Shown here: positions 1 to 7,921 of the stretch, piece by piece
Position numbering within the stretch: the first letter of the stretch is position 1
Layout: every line of letters begins with the position of its first letter
Assembly: GCA_900319935.1 (NCBI GenBank)
Contig: ONQJ01000013.1
Location: 1-35,317 of the forward strand
DNA from: an uncultured Eubacteriales bacterium
Lineage (GTDB): Bacteria > Bacillota > Clostridia > Oscillospirales > Oscillospiraceae
Direction: 5' to 3'
Length of the DNA: 35,317 nucleotides
Notes under the pieces: generated by a model
Database searches by the model: none
The model's input: the letters and a program-made list of their open reading frames with translations, nothing else
Told to the model about the DNA's origin: nothing
Made by a program: the position numbers and the translations under genes

Positions 1-171
1 GCCCTGGTCATCACCGAGAACGCTGACGAGATGGTCGTCAAGTCCGCCCGCAACATCGAGGGCGTGACGGTCACCACCGCCACCATCATCAGCCCCTATA
101 TGATCCTTACCAACGGCAAGCTGGTCCTCGACAAGGCCGCGCTCGCCAAGATCGAGGAGGTGTTCGCCTGA
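1..171 (+). CDS. rplD: 50S ribosomal protein L4 (uL4), 3' end only
   Basis: The window opens inside this gene; the last 56 codons are present, read from base 1, ending in TGA at 169-171. The residues match the C-terminal globular part of L4 ([10 protein letters not shown]..., ending KIEEVFA). L4 is an early assembly protein that lines the peptide exit tunnel. The stop overlaps the rplW start (TGATG), so the two are translationally coupled. The 5' part lies outside the window. Confidence 0.9.
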   Translation, partial: ALVITENADEMVVKSARNIEGVTVTTATIISPYMILTNGKLVLDKAALAKIEEVFA

Positions 172-467
172 TGAAGACCGCATACGATATCATCATCCGC
201 CCGGTCATCACCGAGCAGTCCATGGAAGACCTGGACATCAAGAAGTACGCGTTCGAAGTGGACAAGCACGCCAACAAGATCGAGATCAAGAAGGCGATCG
301 AGGAGATCTTCGGCGTCACCGTCGTCAAGGTCACGACCACGAACGTCCGCGGCAAGGAAAAGCGCACCGGCGCTTATCCCAAGGGCATGACCGCCACCTG
401 GAAGAAGGCCGTCGTCAAGCTCAGCGCCGACTCCAAGAGCATCGAGCTCTTCGAGGGCATGGCGTAA
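171..467 (+). CDS. rplW: 50S ribosomal protein L23 (uL23)
   Basis: This 98-residue protein has the L23 opening ([13 protein letters not shown]) and the conserved [10 protein letters not shown] and TNVRGKEKR segments. Length is normal for bacteria. L23 sits at the tunnel exit and docks trigger factor and SRP. The gene starts within the rplD stop codon and is followed 15 nt later by rplB, as in the standard S10 operon. Confidence 0.97.
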   Translation: MKTAYDIIIRPVITEQSMEDLDIKKYAFEVDKHANKIEIKKAIEEIFGVTVVKVTTTNVRGKEKRTGAYPKGMTATWKKAVVKLSADSKSIELFEGMA

Positions 468-482
468 GGGAGGTAATGAAGA

Positions 483-1319
483 ATGTCTATTAAAACTTAC
501 AGACCGACCACGCCCGCCAGACGCGGCATGACCGTCTCCGGCTTCGACGGCGTCGACAAGCACGCCCGGCCCGAGAAAGGCCTGACCGAGGTCCTCAAGA
601 AGCACGCCGGCCGCAACAGCTACGGCCACATCACCGTCCGCCATCAGGGCGGCGGCAACCGCCAGAAGTACCGCGTCATCGACTTCAAGCGCGACAAGCG
701 CGACGTCGAGGCGAAGGTCCTCCGCCTGGAGTACGATCCGAACCGCAGCGCGTTCATCGCCCTGTGCGAGTATGCCGACGGCGAGCGCCGCTACATTCTC
801 GCCCCCGTGGGCCTGAACGTCGGCGACAGCGTCGTCTCCTCTCCGGCGGCCGACATCAAGCCGGGCAACGCCCTGCCGATGGCGAACATCCCCGTGGGTA
901 CCTTCATCCACAACATCGAGCTCTACCCCGGCAAGGGCGCGCAGCTTGTCCGCAGCGCCGGCGACGCGGCCCAGCTCATGGCCAAGGAAAACGGCATGGC
1001 GACCGTTCGTCTGCCCTCCGGTGAGATGCGCAAGGTCCGCATGGACTGCTACGCCTCCATCGGCCAGGTCGGCAACATCGACCACGCCAACGTCAAGCTC
1101 GGCAAGGCCGGCCGCAAACGCCACATGGGCATCCGCCCGACCGTCCGCGGCTCCGTCATGAACCCGGTCGATCACCCGCACGGCGGCGGCGAGGGCAAGA
1201 GCCCCGTCGGCCGTCCCGGCCCTGTGACCCCGTGGGGCAAGCCCGCACTCGGTTACAAGACCCGCAAGACGAAGAACCACACCGATAAGTTCATCGTCAA
1301 GCGCCGCAACGCGAAGTAA
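483..1319 (+). CDS. rplB: 50S ribosomal protein L2 (uL2)
   Basis: A 278-residue, full-length L2. The N-terminal [19 protein letters not shown], the [18 protein letters not shown] segment and the C-terminal signature [13 protein letters not shown] are all present; the latter carries the conserved His implicated in peptidyl transferase centre organisation. L2 contacts 23S rRNA and the subunit interface. It is preceded by a GGAGG-type site and sits in the canonical position between rplW and rpsS. Confidence 0.98.
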   Translation: MSIKTYRPTTPARRGMTVSGFDGVDKHARPEKGLTEVLKKHAGRNSYGHITVRHQGGGNRQKYRVIDFKRDKRDVEAKVLRLEYDPNRSAFIALCEYADGERRYILAPVGLNVGDSVVSSPAADIKPGNALPMANIPVGTFIHNIELYPGKGAQLVRSAGDAAQLMAKENGMATVRLPSGEMRKVRMDCYASIGQVGNIDHANVKLGKAGRKRHMGIRPTVRGSVMNPVDHPHGGGEGKSPVGRPGPVTPWGKPALGYKTRKTKNHTDKFIVKRRNAK

Positions 1320-1332
1320 GGAGGGAAAGTAA

Positions 1333-1608
1333 ATGAGCAGAAGCATCAAGAAGGGCCCGTTCGCCGCGCCCGAACTGCTGAAGAGAGTCGACGAGATGAA
1401 CAAGACCGGCAACAAGCAGGTCGTCAAGACCTGGTCTCGTTCCTCCACGATCTTCCCGTCCTTTGTCGGACACACCATCGCCGTCCACGACGGCCGCCGT
1501 CACGTTCCCGTGTACGTCACCGAGGATATGGTCGGCCACAAGCTGGGCGAGTTCGCCCCCACCCGTACCTTCCGCGGCCACTCCGGCAGCAAGAACGCCG
1601 TGAAGTAA
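1333..1608 (+). CDS. rpsS: 30S ribosomal protein S19 (uS19)
   Basis: A 91-residue S19 beginning [10 protein letters not shown] and containing the conserved [23 protein letters not shown] and [14 protein letters not shown] regions (quoted in part for recognition). It binds the head of the 30S subunit with S13. The AAGGAGG site lies just upstream, and the spacing to rplV is 13 nt. Confidence 0.98.
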   Translation: MSRSIKKGPFAAPELLKRVDEMNKTGNKQVVKTWSRSSTIFPSFVGHTIAVHDGRRHVPVYVTEDMVGHKLGEFAPTRTFRGHSGSKNAVK

Positions 1609-1621
1609 GGAGGAGAGATTC

Positions 1622-1969
1622 ATGGACGAAAAGAAAATCGCTCGTGCCGAGCACAGATATGCCCGCATCTCTCCCCGCAAGGTCGAGATAGTGTGCAACA
1701 TGATCCGCGGCAAGGACGCCAAGGTCGCGATGGCCCTGATGGAGAACACTCCCAAGGCCGGCTGCGAGCTGATGATCAAGGTGCTCAAGAGCGCCATGGC
1801 GAACGCCGAGAACAATTTTGAAATGGATCCCGAGAAGCTCTACGTCTGCGAGACCTACGCCGGCGCCGGCCCCATCCTCAAGAGAGGCATGCCCAGAGCC
1901 AAGGGAAGCATGTACCGCATCAACAAGCGCACCAGCCACATCATGATCGCCGTGGCTGAGAGAGACTAA
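1622..1969 (+). CDS. rplV: 50S ribosomal protein L22 (uL22)
   Basis: A 115-residue L22 with the AEHRYARISPRKVEIVCNMI start and the C-terminal loop region around RGMPRAKGSMYRINKRTSH, which forms the tunnel constriction with L4 and is where macrolide-resistance changes arise in other bacteria. No unusual insertions are seen in this loop. Strong GGAGG site upstream; standard position between rpsS and rpsC. Confidence 0.97.
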   Translation: MDEKKIARAEHRYARISPRKVEIVCNMIRGKDAKVAMALMENTPKAGCELMIKVLKSAMANAENNFEMDPEKLYVCETYAGAGPILKRGMPRAKGSMYRINKRTSHIMIAVAERD

Positions 1970-1987
1970 GGGAAGGAGGCAGAAAAA

Positions 1988-2854
1988 ATGGGACAGAAAG
2001 TTAATCCTCACGGCCTGCGTGTCGGCGTTATCAAAGACTGGGATTCCAGATGGTACGCAAGAGAAGAGAAGGTCGGCGATCTGATCGTCGAAGATCACAA
2101 GATCCGCCAGTACCTCAAGAAGGCCCTTTATTCCGCCGGCGTTCCCACCATCGAGATCGAGCGTGACAGCGCCAAGGTCCGCCTGTTCATCCACTGCTCC
2201 CGCCCCGGCGTCGTGATCGGCAAGGGCGGCGCGGAGATCGAGCGCCTCCAGAACGAGGTCTCCAAGATGATCGGCAAGCCGGTCGCGATCTCCATCATCG
2301 AGGTCCGCACCCCCGACACGAACGCGCAGCTCGTCGCCGAGAACATCGCTCAGCAGCTCGAGAAGCGCATCGGCTTCCGCCGTGCGATGAAGAACGCGAT
2401 GGGCCGTGCGATGCGCATGGGCGCCCGCGGCATCAAGGTCAAGTGCTCCGGCCGTCTCGGCGGCGCCGAGATCGCCCGCAGCGAGTGCTACCACGAGGGC
2501 ACCATCCCCCTGCAGACCATCCGTGCCGACATCGACTACGGCTTTGCCGAAGCGAACACCACCTACGGACGCATCGGCGTCAAGGTCTGGATCTACAAAG
2601 GCGAGGTCCTTTCCCAGACCCTGCGCACGACTCCGCGCACGATGGATCCCAACAAGCCTCTGGGCGAGCGTCGCCGCAGAGACGACCGCCGCGGCGGAGA
2701 CCGTCGTCAGGGCGGTTTCAACCGTGACAATCGCGGCCAGGGCGGCGACCGCCGTCCCGGCTACGGCAGCAGGCCCCAGGGCCAGGGAGGCTACAACCGC
2801 GACAATCGCGGTCCCCGTCCCGCCGCCCCCGCCAAGGAAGGAGGCAACAACTGA
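1988..2854 (+). CDS. rpsC: 30S ribosomal protein S3 (uS3) with Gly/Arg-rich C-terminal tail
   Basis: This 288-residue S3 has the [20 protein letters not shown] start, a KH domain with [14 protein letters not shown], and the conserved C-terminal domain ending near residue 210 ([15 protein letters not shown]). Bacterial S3 usually has about 210-235 residues. Here a tail of roughly 75 residues follows, rich in Gly, Arg, Asn, Asp and Gln, with the unit NRDNRG twice and several RRGG/GGDRR segments. S3 forms part of the mRNA entry channel helicase. The tail is in frame and has the same codon style, so it is probably genuine. The stop overlaps the rplP start (TGATG). Confidence 0.96.
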   Translation: MGQKVNPHGLRVGVIKDWDSRWYAREEKVGDLIVEDHKIRQYLKKALYSAGVPTIEIERDSAKVRLFIHCSRPGVVIGKGGAEIERLQNEVSKMIGKPVAISIIEVRTPDTNAQLVAENIAQQLEKRIGFRRAMKNAMGRAMRMGARGIKVKCSGRLGGAEIARSECYHEGTIPLQTIRADIDYGFAEANTTYGRIGVKVWIYKGEVLSQTLRTTPRTMDPNKPLGERRRRDDRRGGDRRQGGFNRDNRGQGGDRRPGYGSRPQGQGGYNRDNRGPRPAAPAKEGGNN

Positions 2855-3297
2855 TGTTAATGCCTAAGAGAGTCAAATACCGCAGAGTGCAGCGCGGCCG
2901 CATGAAGGGCAAAGCCACCCGCGGCAACGTCGTCACCTACGGTGAGTTCGGCCTTCAGGCGCAGGAGCCCGGCTGGATCACCTCCAACCAGATCGAGGCG
3001 GCCCGTATCGCCATGACGCGCTACACCAAGCGCGGCGGTCAGGTCTGGATCAAGATCTTCCCCGACAAGCCCGTCACCGCGAAGCCGGCCGAGACCCGTA
3101 TGGGTTCCGGTAAAGGCGCCCCCGAGTACTGGGTCGCCGTCGTCAAGCCCGGCCGCGTGATGTTCGAGATCGCCGGCGTCCCCGAGGAGACCGCCCGCGA
3201 GGCTCTGCGTCTGGCCACGCACAAGCTGCCCATCAAGTGCAAGATCATTGCCAAGGGCACCGAGACCGAGAACGGTGGTGAAGAAGATGAAGGCTAA
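2854..3297 (+). CDS. rplP: 50S ribosomal protein L16 (uL16)
   Basis: A 147-residue L16 starting [19 protein letters not shown]; the first ATG at 2854 overlaps the rpsC stop and gives the family-typical ML.PKR start, so it is preferred over the ATG at 2860. The conserved [10 protein letters not shown] and [18 protein letters not shown] motifs are present. L16 organises the A-site tRNA elbow region. Its 3' end overlaps rpmC by 11 nt. Confidence 0.97.
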   Translation: MLMPKRVKYRRVQRGRMKGKATRGNVVTYGEFGLQAQEPGWITSNQIEAARIAMTRYTKRGGQVWIKIFPDKPVTAKPAETRMGSGKGAPEYWVAVVKPGRVMFEIAGVPEETAREALRLATHKLPIKCKIIAKGTETENGGEEDEG

Positions 3298-3475
3298 TGA
3301 AATCCGCTCCATGTCCGTCGCTGAGCTCGAGAGCAAGCTCGTCGAACTGAAGAAGGATCTGTTCATGCTCCGTATGCAGCACGCCACCAATCATCTTGAC
3401 AATCCCACCAAGATCTCTGCCGTGCGCCGCGACATCGCGCGTGTCAAGACCGTACTGCGCGAGAAAGAGAACTGA
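3287..3475 (+). CDS. rpmC: 50S ribosomal protein L29 (uL29)
   Basis: A 62-residue L29: [18 protein letters not shown], then a long helical hairpin ending with the family motif [18 protein letters not shown]. The ATG at 3287 lies inside the end of rplP and has a GGTGG-like site upstream. A longer upstream in-frame start would only add residues from the shadow of rplP and is rejected. Confidence 0.95.
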   Translation: MKANEIRSMSVAELESKLVELKKDLFMLRMQHATNHLDNPTKISAVRRDIARVKTVLREKEN

Positions 3476-3489
3476 GGAGGTAAGGAACA

Positions 3490-3753
3490 ATGAGTGAAGA
3501 AAGAACTACTTCCCGTAAAGTCCGCGTAGGCAAGGTCGTTTCCGACAAGATGGACAAGACTGTGGTCGTGACCGTGTCCGACCGCGTCGCGCACAAGACC
3601 TACAAAAAGATCATCGGACGCACCTACCGTCTGAAGGCCCACGACGAGAACAACGAGTGCGGCGTCGGCGATATCGTCCGCGTGATGGAGACCCGCCCCC
3701 TGTCCCACGACAAGCGCTGGCGCGTGGTCGAGATCGTTGAAAAGGCTAAGTAA
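3490..3753 (+). CDS. rpsQ: 30S ribosomal protein S17 (uS17)
   Basis: An 87-residue OB-fold protein with the S17 hallmarks: [19 protein letters not shown] near the start, and [20 protein letters not shown] near the end. Its start is set by GAGGAGG about 10 nt upstream. S17 is a primary 16S rRNA-binding protein. It begins the usual rpsQ-rplN-rplX-rplE run. Confidence 0.97.
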   Translation: MSEERTTSRKVRVGKVVSDKMDKTVVVTVSDRVAHKTYKKIIGRTYRLKAHDENNECGVGDIVRVMETRPLSHDKRWRVVEIVEKAK

Positions 3754-3767
3754 GGAGGCGCCGAGAT

Positions 3768-4139
3768 ATGATTCAGCAGGAAACATTTCTGAAGGTCGCC
3801 GACAATACCGGCGCCAAGGAACTCAAGTGCATCCGCGTGCTCGGCGGCTCCAAGCGCAAGTACGCGAGCATCGGTGACGTTATCGTGTGCTCCGTCCGCA
3901 AAGCGGCCCCCGGCGGCAGCGTGAAGAAGGGCGACGTCGTCAAGGCGGTCGTCGTTCGCACGGTCAAGCCCGTCCGCCGCGCCGACGGCACCTACGTCCG
4001 CTTCGACGAGAACGCTGCGGTCCTCATCAACACCGGCGATAAGAACCCCCGCGGCACCCGTATCTTTGGACCCGTCGCCCGCGAGCTCCGCGACAAGGAA
4101 TACATGAAGATCCTGTCGCTCGCTCCCGAAGTGATTTAA
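3768..4139 (+). CDS. rplN: 50S ribosomal protein L14 (uL14)
   Basis: A 123-residue L14, full length, with [19 protein letters not shown] at the start and the conserved [20 protein letters not shown] segment and [18 protein letters not shown] end. L14 forms intersubunit bridges and is the docking site of RsfS-type silencing factors. AAGGAGG lies upstream. Confidence 0.98.
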   Translation: MIQQETFLKVADNTGAKELKCIRVLGGSKRKYASIGDVIVCSVRKAAPGGSVKKGDVVKAVVVRTVKPVRRADGTYVRFDENAAVLINTGDKNPRGTRIFGPVARELRDKEYMKILSLAPEVI

Positions 4140-4154
4140 GGGAGGATCTGAAGA

Positions 4155-4460
4155 ATGAAGATCAAGAAAGACGATAAAGTCATCGTTCTGTCCGGCAAGG
4201 ACAAGGGCAAGCAGGGCAAGGTCCTGATTGCCGACCCCAAGGGCCTGAAAGTGGTCGTTGAGGGCGTGAACGTCGCAACCAAGCACCAGAAGCCCCGCAA
4301 GCAGGGCGAGGAAGGCGGCATCATCAAGGTCGAGACCCCCATCTACGTCAGCAAGGTCCAGCTCGTCTGCCCCAAGTGCGGCAAGGGCGTGCGCGTCGGC
4401 TACAAGATGGACGGCGACAAGAAGATCCGCGTTTGCAAGAAGTGCGGCGCTGAAATCTGA
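4155..4460 (+). CDS. rplX: 50S ribosomal protein L24 (uL24), with C-terminal CxxC pairs
   Basis: A 101-residue L24 with the KOW motif ([21 protein letters not shown]) at the N-terminus. The C-terminal third contains two CxxC pairs (CPKCGKG and CKKCGAE), a likely small zinc knuckle of the sort found in many Firmicute and clostridial L24 proteins. L24 initiates 50S assembly. It is complete, unlike the next gene. Confidence 0.97.
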   Translation: MKIKKDDKVIVLSGKDKGKQGKVLIADPKGLKVVVEGVNVATKHQKPRKQGEEGGIIKVETPIYVSKVQLVCPKCGKGVRVGYKMDGDKKIRVCKKCGAEI

Positions 4461-4480
4461 GAGAAAGGAGAAACTTAACC

Positions 4481-4907
4481 ATGACCAGAATGAAGAAAAA
4501 GTACGTCGAGGAAGTTGCTCCTGCTCTGATGGAGAAATTCCAGTACAAGTCCGTAGCACGCCGTGTCCACCGTGGCGCGCAAGTCCGTCGCCAACTTCAA
4601 GCTCCGCGAGGGCATGAAGGTCGGCGTCAAGGTCACGCTGCGTCAGGACCGCATGTGGGAGTTCCTCGACCGTCTGTTCAACGTGGCGCTGCCCCGTGTC
4701 CGCGACTTCCGCGGCATCAGCGCCGACGCCTTCGACGGCCGCGGCAACTACTCTCTCGGCCTCCGCGAGCAGATCATCTTCCCGGAGATCGAGTACGACA
4801 AGATCGAGAAGCTGCGCGGTATGAACATCGCGATCACCACGACCGCGAAGACCGACGAAGAGGCTCGCGAGCTTTTGCGGCTCATGGGCGCTCCGTTCAT
4901 GAACTAA
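4481..4907 (+). pseudogene. rplE: 50S ribosomal protein L5 (uL5), broken by internal deletion and frameshift
   Basis: The first 25 codons (to 4555) encode a good L5 N-terminus ending MEKFQYKSV. After four bases (4556-4559) the L5 sequence resumes in another frame from GCC at 4560 ([18 protein letters not shown]) and runs to the normal end at 4907 ([17 protein letters not shown]). Against the E. coli L5 layout, residues about 26-64 are missing, roughly 113 nt net. The lost part is the first beta strands and the GVGEA-type loop involved in 5S rRNA binding. The upstream frame reads on out of frame and happens to join the rpsZ frame, so translation would yield a meaningless 195-residue product. 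L5 is normally essential, so this is an assembly error, a lesion covered by another copy, or a mixed-strain artefact. Confidence 0.9.
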
Positions 4908-4921
4908 AGGAGGAGACAACA

Positions 4922-5068
4922 ATGGCTAAGAAAGCAATGATCCTCAAGCAGCAGGCTCCGGCCAAGTTCTCCACCCGCAAGTACAACCGCTGCAAGATCT
5001 GCGGCCGCCCCCACGCCTATCTGCGCAACTACGGCATCTGCCGTATCTGCTTCCGCGAACTGGCCTAG
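4922..5068 (+). CDS. rpsZ: 30S ribosomal protein S14, zinc type (uS14), truncated by a 7-nt deletion
   Basis: The 48 codons read begin [20 protein letters not shown] and include the zinc-binding CKICGRP and CRICFREL pairs. Type Z S14 normally has 61 residues ending in a segment like YKGQIPGVRKASW. Here the frame hits TAG at 5066-5068, but the next bases encode IPGVRKASF and a TGA at 5098-5100 in a different frame. The pattern is what removal of 7 nt (an expected C AAG GGC) would give. The missing 13 residues contact 16S rRNA in the 30S head. The gene follows the damaged rplE by 14 nt with a good GGAGGAG site. Confidence 0.9.
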   Translation: MAKKAMILKQQAPAKFSTRKYNRCKICGRPHAYLRNYGICRICFRELA

Positions 5069-5084
5069 AGATCCCGGGGGTCAG

Positions 5085-5220
5085 GAAAGCGAGCTTCTGA
5101 TTTTTCCTTATGCTTCGTTGGCTGCGGCTCGCAGTATAAACGATACAGCGTCGCCTTGCCGCCTCGCCTGAGAAAAAATCAGCGCGCTCGTTCGCAGTCC
5201 GCGAGGATGAAAGCGAGCGC
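5085..5220. repeat. Nested palindromic element downstream of rpsZ
   Basis: An imperfect inverted repeat: CTGATTTTT at 5097-5105 pairs with AAAAATCAG at 5174-5182, flanked by CGAGC (5090-5094) and GCTCG (5186-5190). Inside is the hairpin CTGCG-GCT-CGCAG (5122-5134). A further inverted pair, GCGCTCG (5184-5190) and CGAGCGC (5214-5220), and a direct repeat GAAAGCGAGC (5085-5094, 5209-5218) overlap it. Its left edge covers the lost C-terminus of rpsZ. No reading frame with coding character is seen. It resembles a small non-coding palindromic repeat, but I cannot show other copies from this window. Confidence 0.55.
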
Positions 5221-5230
5221 AGAAAACAAG

Positions 5231-5273
5231 TTTTTCATCGGAGGGAGAGAGCCCCTCTTCCTCCGATAAAAAA
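5231..5273. repeat. Strong stem-loop between rpsZ and rpsH
   Basis: ATCGGAGG (5237-5244) pairs with CCTCCGAT (5260-5267), extended inwards by five pairs including one G-T (5245-5249 with 5255-5259), and outwards by a T5 run (5231-5235) against an A run (5268-5273), with one bulged C. Neither strand has a T-run after the stem, so it is not a standard intrinsic terminator. It could be an RNA processing or stability element. Confidence 0.6.
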
Positions 5274-5280
5274 GAAAATA

Positions 5281-5396
5281 GCCCGCAAGGGCAACGGGCA
5301 TTGAAAGGCTGTTGTCAATCAAGCATTGAAACAGAACCTCATTGCTACGGACCGCTTAGATGAGCGGTAACTCTAAATCAGGAGGATAAATAAACC
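5281..5396 (+). promoter_or_regulatory. Structured 5' leader of rpsH
   Basis: Three hairpins lie in the 116 nt before the rpsH start. GCCC-GCAA-GGGC (5281-5292) has a GNRA tetraloop, and its 5' arm could instead pair with GGGC at 5296-5299. CTGTTGTCAAT (5309-5319) pairs with ATTGAAACAG (5325-5334), leaving one bulged G. ACCGCT (5351-5356) pairs with AGCGGT (5363-5368). The ribosome binding site AGGAGG is at 5380-5385. A role in ribosomal protein autoregulation (for example by S8) is inference; no clear promoter is seen. Confidence 0.45.
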
Positions 5397-5795
5397 ATGC
5401 AGATCACCGACCCCATTGCAGATATGCTGACCCGCATCCGCAACGCCGGCAGCGCCAAGCATGAAACCGTCGACATCCCCGCTTCCAAGATGAAGAAGTC
5501 CATCGCCGAGATCCTTCTCAACGAGGGCTACATCAAGAACTACCAGATGATCGACGACGGCACCCAGGGCGTCATCCGTATCACCCTCAAGTACCTTCCG
5601 GGCAAGGAGAAGGCCATCTCCGGCCTCCGCCGCGTCAGCAAGCCCGGCCTGCGCGTTTACGCCGGCGCCGACGAGCTGCCCCGCGTGCTCAAGGGACTGG
5701 GCATCGCCATCATCTCCACGTCCAAGGGCGTCATGACCGACAAACAGGCTCGCAAAGAGAATGTCGGCGGCGAAGTCCTTGCGTTCGTTTGGTAA
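5397..5795 (+). CDS. rpsH: 30S ribosomal protein S8 (uS8)
   Basis: A 132-residue, complete S8: [18 protein letters not shown] at the start, the [19 protein letters not shown] region, and the C-terminal [20 protein letters not shown] block that binds 16S rRNA helix 21. In E. coli S8 represses the spc operon. The gene has an unusually long and structured upstream gap for a ribosomal operon. Confidence 0.97.
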   Translation: MQITDPIADMLTRIRNAGSAKHETVDIPASKMKKSIAEILLNEGYIKNYQMIDDGTQGVIRITLKYLPGKEKAISGLRRVSKPGLRVYAGADELPRVLKGLGIAIISTSKGVMTDKQARKENVGGEVLAFVW

Positions 5796-5808
5796 GGAGG
5801 AGCAGGAA

Positions 5809-6354
5809 ATGTCCAGAATCGGAAGAGAACCCATTACCGTTCCCGCCGGTGTCGAGATCACCGTCGAGGAAAACAACCGCATCACCGTCAAGGGCCCCAA
5901 GGGCGTCATCACGCAGTCCGTTCCCGCCAACATGGCGATCGAGCGCGACGACGCGGGCGTCCTGCACGTCAAGCGTCCCGATGACAGCAAGGAGAATCGC
6001 TCTCTCCACGGTCTCACCAGAAGCCTGATCCACAACATGGTCGTCGGCGTGACCCAGGGCTTTGAGAAGAAGCTCGAGATCAACGGCGTCGGCTACCGTG
6101 CCGCGAAGGAAGGCACCAACCTGGTCATGAACCTGGGCTATTCGCACCAGATCGTCATCCCCGAGACCGAGGATATCAAGATCGATGTTCCCGATGCCAA
6201 CCACATCGTCATCAAGGGCGTCGACAAGCAGAAGGTCGGCCAGTTTGCCGCAGAAGTCCGTGGTAAGAGACCTCCCGAGCCTTACAAGGGCAAGGGCATC
6301 AAGTACGACTACGAGACGATCCGCCGCAAAGAAGGCAAGACCGGTGCCAAGTAA
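5809..6354 (+). CDS. rplF: 50S ribosomal protein L6 (uL6)
   Basis: A 181-residue L6 starting MSRIGREPITVPAGVEI at the ATG following AAGGAGGAG (5794-5802). A longer upstream in-frame ATG at 5761 lies inside rpsH and is rejected. The conserved C-terminal EPYKGKGIKYDYETIRRKEG is complete. L6 supports the sarcin-ricin loop region where GTPase factors bind. Confidence 0.97.
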   Translation: MSRIGREPITVPAGVEITVEENNRITVKGPKGVITQSVPANMAIERDDAGVLHVKRPDDSKENRSLHGLTRSLIHNMVVGVTQGFEKKLEINGVGYRAAKEGTNLVMNLGYSHQIVIPETEDIKIDVPDANHIVIKGVDKQKVGQFAAEVRGKRPPEPYKGKGIKYDYETIRRKEGKTGAK

Positions 6355-6370
6355 ACGGAGGTGTGCCTAA

Positions 6371-6727
6371 ATGATTAAGAGACCCGATACCAGAGGACAG
6401 CGCATCAAGCGCCACAACCGCGTTCGCGGCAAGATCTCCGGCACCGCCGAGAGACCGCGCCTGTGCGTGTTCCGCAGCGAAAGCAACATCTACGCCCAGA
6501 TCATCGACGACGTGGCCGGCAAGACGCTCGTCTCCGCCTCCTCCGTCGAGAAGGGCTTTGAGGGCGGCGGCAACTGCGACGCTGCCAAGAAGATCGGCCA
6601 GACCGTCGCCGAGCGCGCGCTCAAGGCCGGCATCGAGGAAGTCGTGTTCGACCGCGGCGGCTATATCTACCACGGCCGTGTCAAGGCTCTCGCAGAGGGC
6701 GCCCGCGAGGGCGGCCTGAAGTTCTGA
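6371..6727 (+). CDS. rplR: 50S ribosomal protein L18 (uL18)
   Basis: A 118-residue L18 with the N-terminal basic stretch ([17 protein letters not shown]), [19 protein letters not shown] and the C-terminal [20 protein letters not shown] signature. L18 binds 5S rRNA together with L5, so the damage to rplE in this operon would directly affect its complex. Confidence 0.97.
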   Translation: MIKRPDTRGQRIKRHNRVRGKISGTAERPRLCVFRSESNIYAQIIDDVAGKTLVSASSVEKGFEGGGNCDAAKKIGQTVAERALKAGIEEVVFDRGGYIYHGRVKALAEGAREGGLKF

Positions 6728-6747
6728 AGGAAGGGGGACAACAGATC

Positions 6748-7275
6748 ATGGCTTACAACAATGACAGAAGAGATCGTCGCAACAGAGACGAGGCTCCTTC
6801 CGAGTTCGTCGAGAAGGTCGTTTCCCTCAACCGCGTCAGCAAGACCGTCAAGGGCGGCCGCGTGGCCAAGTTCTCCGCCCTGTGCGTCGTCGGCGACGGC
6901 AAAGGCCGCGTCGGCTACGGCATGGGCAAGGCGAGCGAGGTTTCCGAGGCTATCCGCAAGGGCCTTGAGGACGCCAAGAAGAACATCACCACCGTTACCC
7001 TGCAGGGCACGACGATCCCCCACGAGGTGATCGGCGAGTTCGGCGCCGGCCGCGTTCTGCTCAAGCCCGCCCCCGAAGGCACCGGCGTTATCGCCGGCGG
7101 CGCGGTGCGTGCGGTCGTCGAGGCGGCAGGCATCAAGAACATCCGTACCAAGTGCCTGCGCACCAACAACCCCGCCAACGTCGTGGCTGCGACGATGCAG
7201 GGCCTGAAGTCTCTGCGCGACGCCTCTCAGGTCGCCGCCGTCAGAGGCAAGACTCCTGAAGAAGTTCAGGGCTAA
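6748..7275 (+). CDS. rpsE: 30S ribosomal protein S5 (uS5)
   Basis: A 175-residue S5 with a charged N-terminus ([20 protein letters not shown]), the double-stranded RNA-binding-like domain [20 protein letters not shown], and a C-terminal domain with [21 protein letters not shown]5 acts in decoding accuracy and mRNA unwinding. It is the known target of spectinomycin resistance in other species; nothing unusual stands out here. Confidence 0.97.
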   Translation: MAYNNDRRDRRNRDEAPSEFVEKVVSLNRVSKTVKGGRVAKFSALCVVGDGKGRVGYGMGKASEVSEAIRKGLEDAKKNITTVTLQGTTIPHEVIGEFGAGRVLLKPAPEGTGVIAGGAVRAVVEAAGIKNIRTKCLRTNNPANVVAATMQGLKSLRDASQVAAVRGKTPEEVQG

Positions 7276-7286
7276 GGAGGCGCAAC

Positions 7287-7466
7287 ATGGCTAATCTCAA
7301 GATCAAGCTCGTCAAGAGCCTCAACGGCAGACTCGACAGCCATATCGCGACTGCCTACTCCCTCGGTCTGCACAAGATCGGCAACGAGACCGTACAGCCC
7401 GACAACCCCCAGACCCGCGGCAAGATCGCCAAGATCGGCTATCTGCTGAAGGTCGAAGAAGAATAA
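7287..7466 (+). CDS. rpmD: 50S ribosomal protein L30 (uL30)
   Basis: A short 59-residue gene. The protein begins [15 protein letters not shown] and ends with [15 protein letters not shown], matching the small bacterial L30 fold ([20 protein letters not shown] in the middle). TAAGGAGG immediately precedes it, overlapping the end of rpsE. Confidence 0.96.
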   Translation: MANLKIKLVKSLNGRLDSHIATAYSLGLHKIGNETVQPDNPQTRGKIAKIGYLLKVEEE

Positions 7467-7480
7467 GGAGGGCAAAGAGA

Positions 7481-7921
7481 ATGTATATCAACGATCTTTC
7501 TCCGGCTGCCGGCTCCACCCACGTCGACAAGCGCAAGGGCAGAGGCCATGCGACCGGCAACGGCAAGACTGCCGGACGCGGTCACAAGGGTCAGAAGGCC
7601 CGCAGCGGCGGCGGCACCCGTATCGGCTTCGAAGGCGGCCAGATGCCTCTGGCCCGCCGCATCCCCAAGCGCGGCTTCAACAACATCTTCGCCAAGCCGC
7701 TGGATGCGCTGAACGTCGATGTCCTCAACAAATTTGACGACGGCTCCGTCGTCGACGCGCAGGCTCTGCTTGACGCGGGCATCCTTTCCAAGTGCAAGTA
7801 CGGCGTGAAGTTCCTCGGCAACGGCGAACTCACCAAGAAAGTGACTGTCAAGGCTGCTGCTTTCTCCGAAACCGCGAAACAGAAGATAGAGGCGGCCGGC
7901 GGAAAGGCAGAGGTGATCTAA
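7481..7921 (+). CDS. rplO: 50S ribosomal protein L15 (uL15)
   Basis: A 146-residue L15 with the N-terminal basic Gly-rich extension ([21 protein letters not shown]) that threads into 23S rRNA, and the [18 protein letters not shown] motif. The stop codon abuts the GTG start of secY, so export-channel synthesis is coupled to ribosomal protein translation as in most Firmicutes. Confidence 0.97.
   Translation: MYINDLSPAAGSTHVDKRKGRGHATGNGKTAGRGHKGQKARSGGGTRIGFEGGQMPLARRIPKRGFNNIFAKPLDALNVDVLNKFDDGSVVDAQALLDAGILSKCKYGVKFLGNGELTKKVTVKAAAFSETAKQKIEAAGGKAEVI

Noticed and set aside
4481-5068. An open frame of 195 codons linking the start of rplE to the end of rpsZ.
   Set aside because: Only the first 25 and last 48 codons match ribosomal proteins; the middle is out-of-frame rplE sequence. 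It results from the deletion and is not a real fusion gene.
5231-5273. Possible intrinsic terminator between rpsZ and rpsH.
   Set aside because: The stem is strong but is followed by A residues on the plus strand and by GAAAAAC on the minus strand, with no T-run on either.
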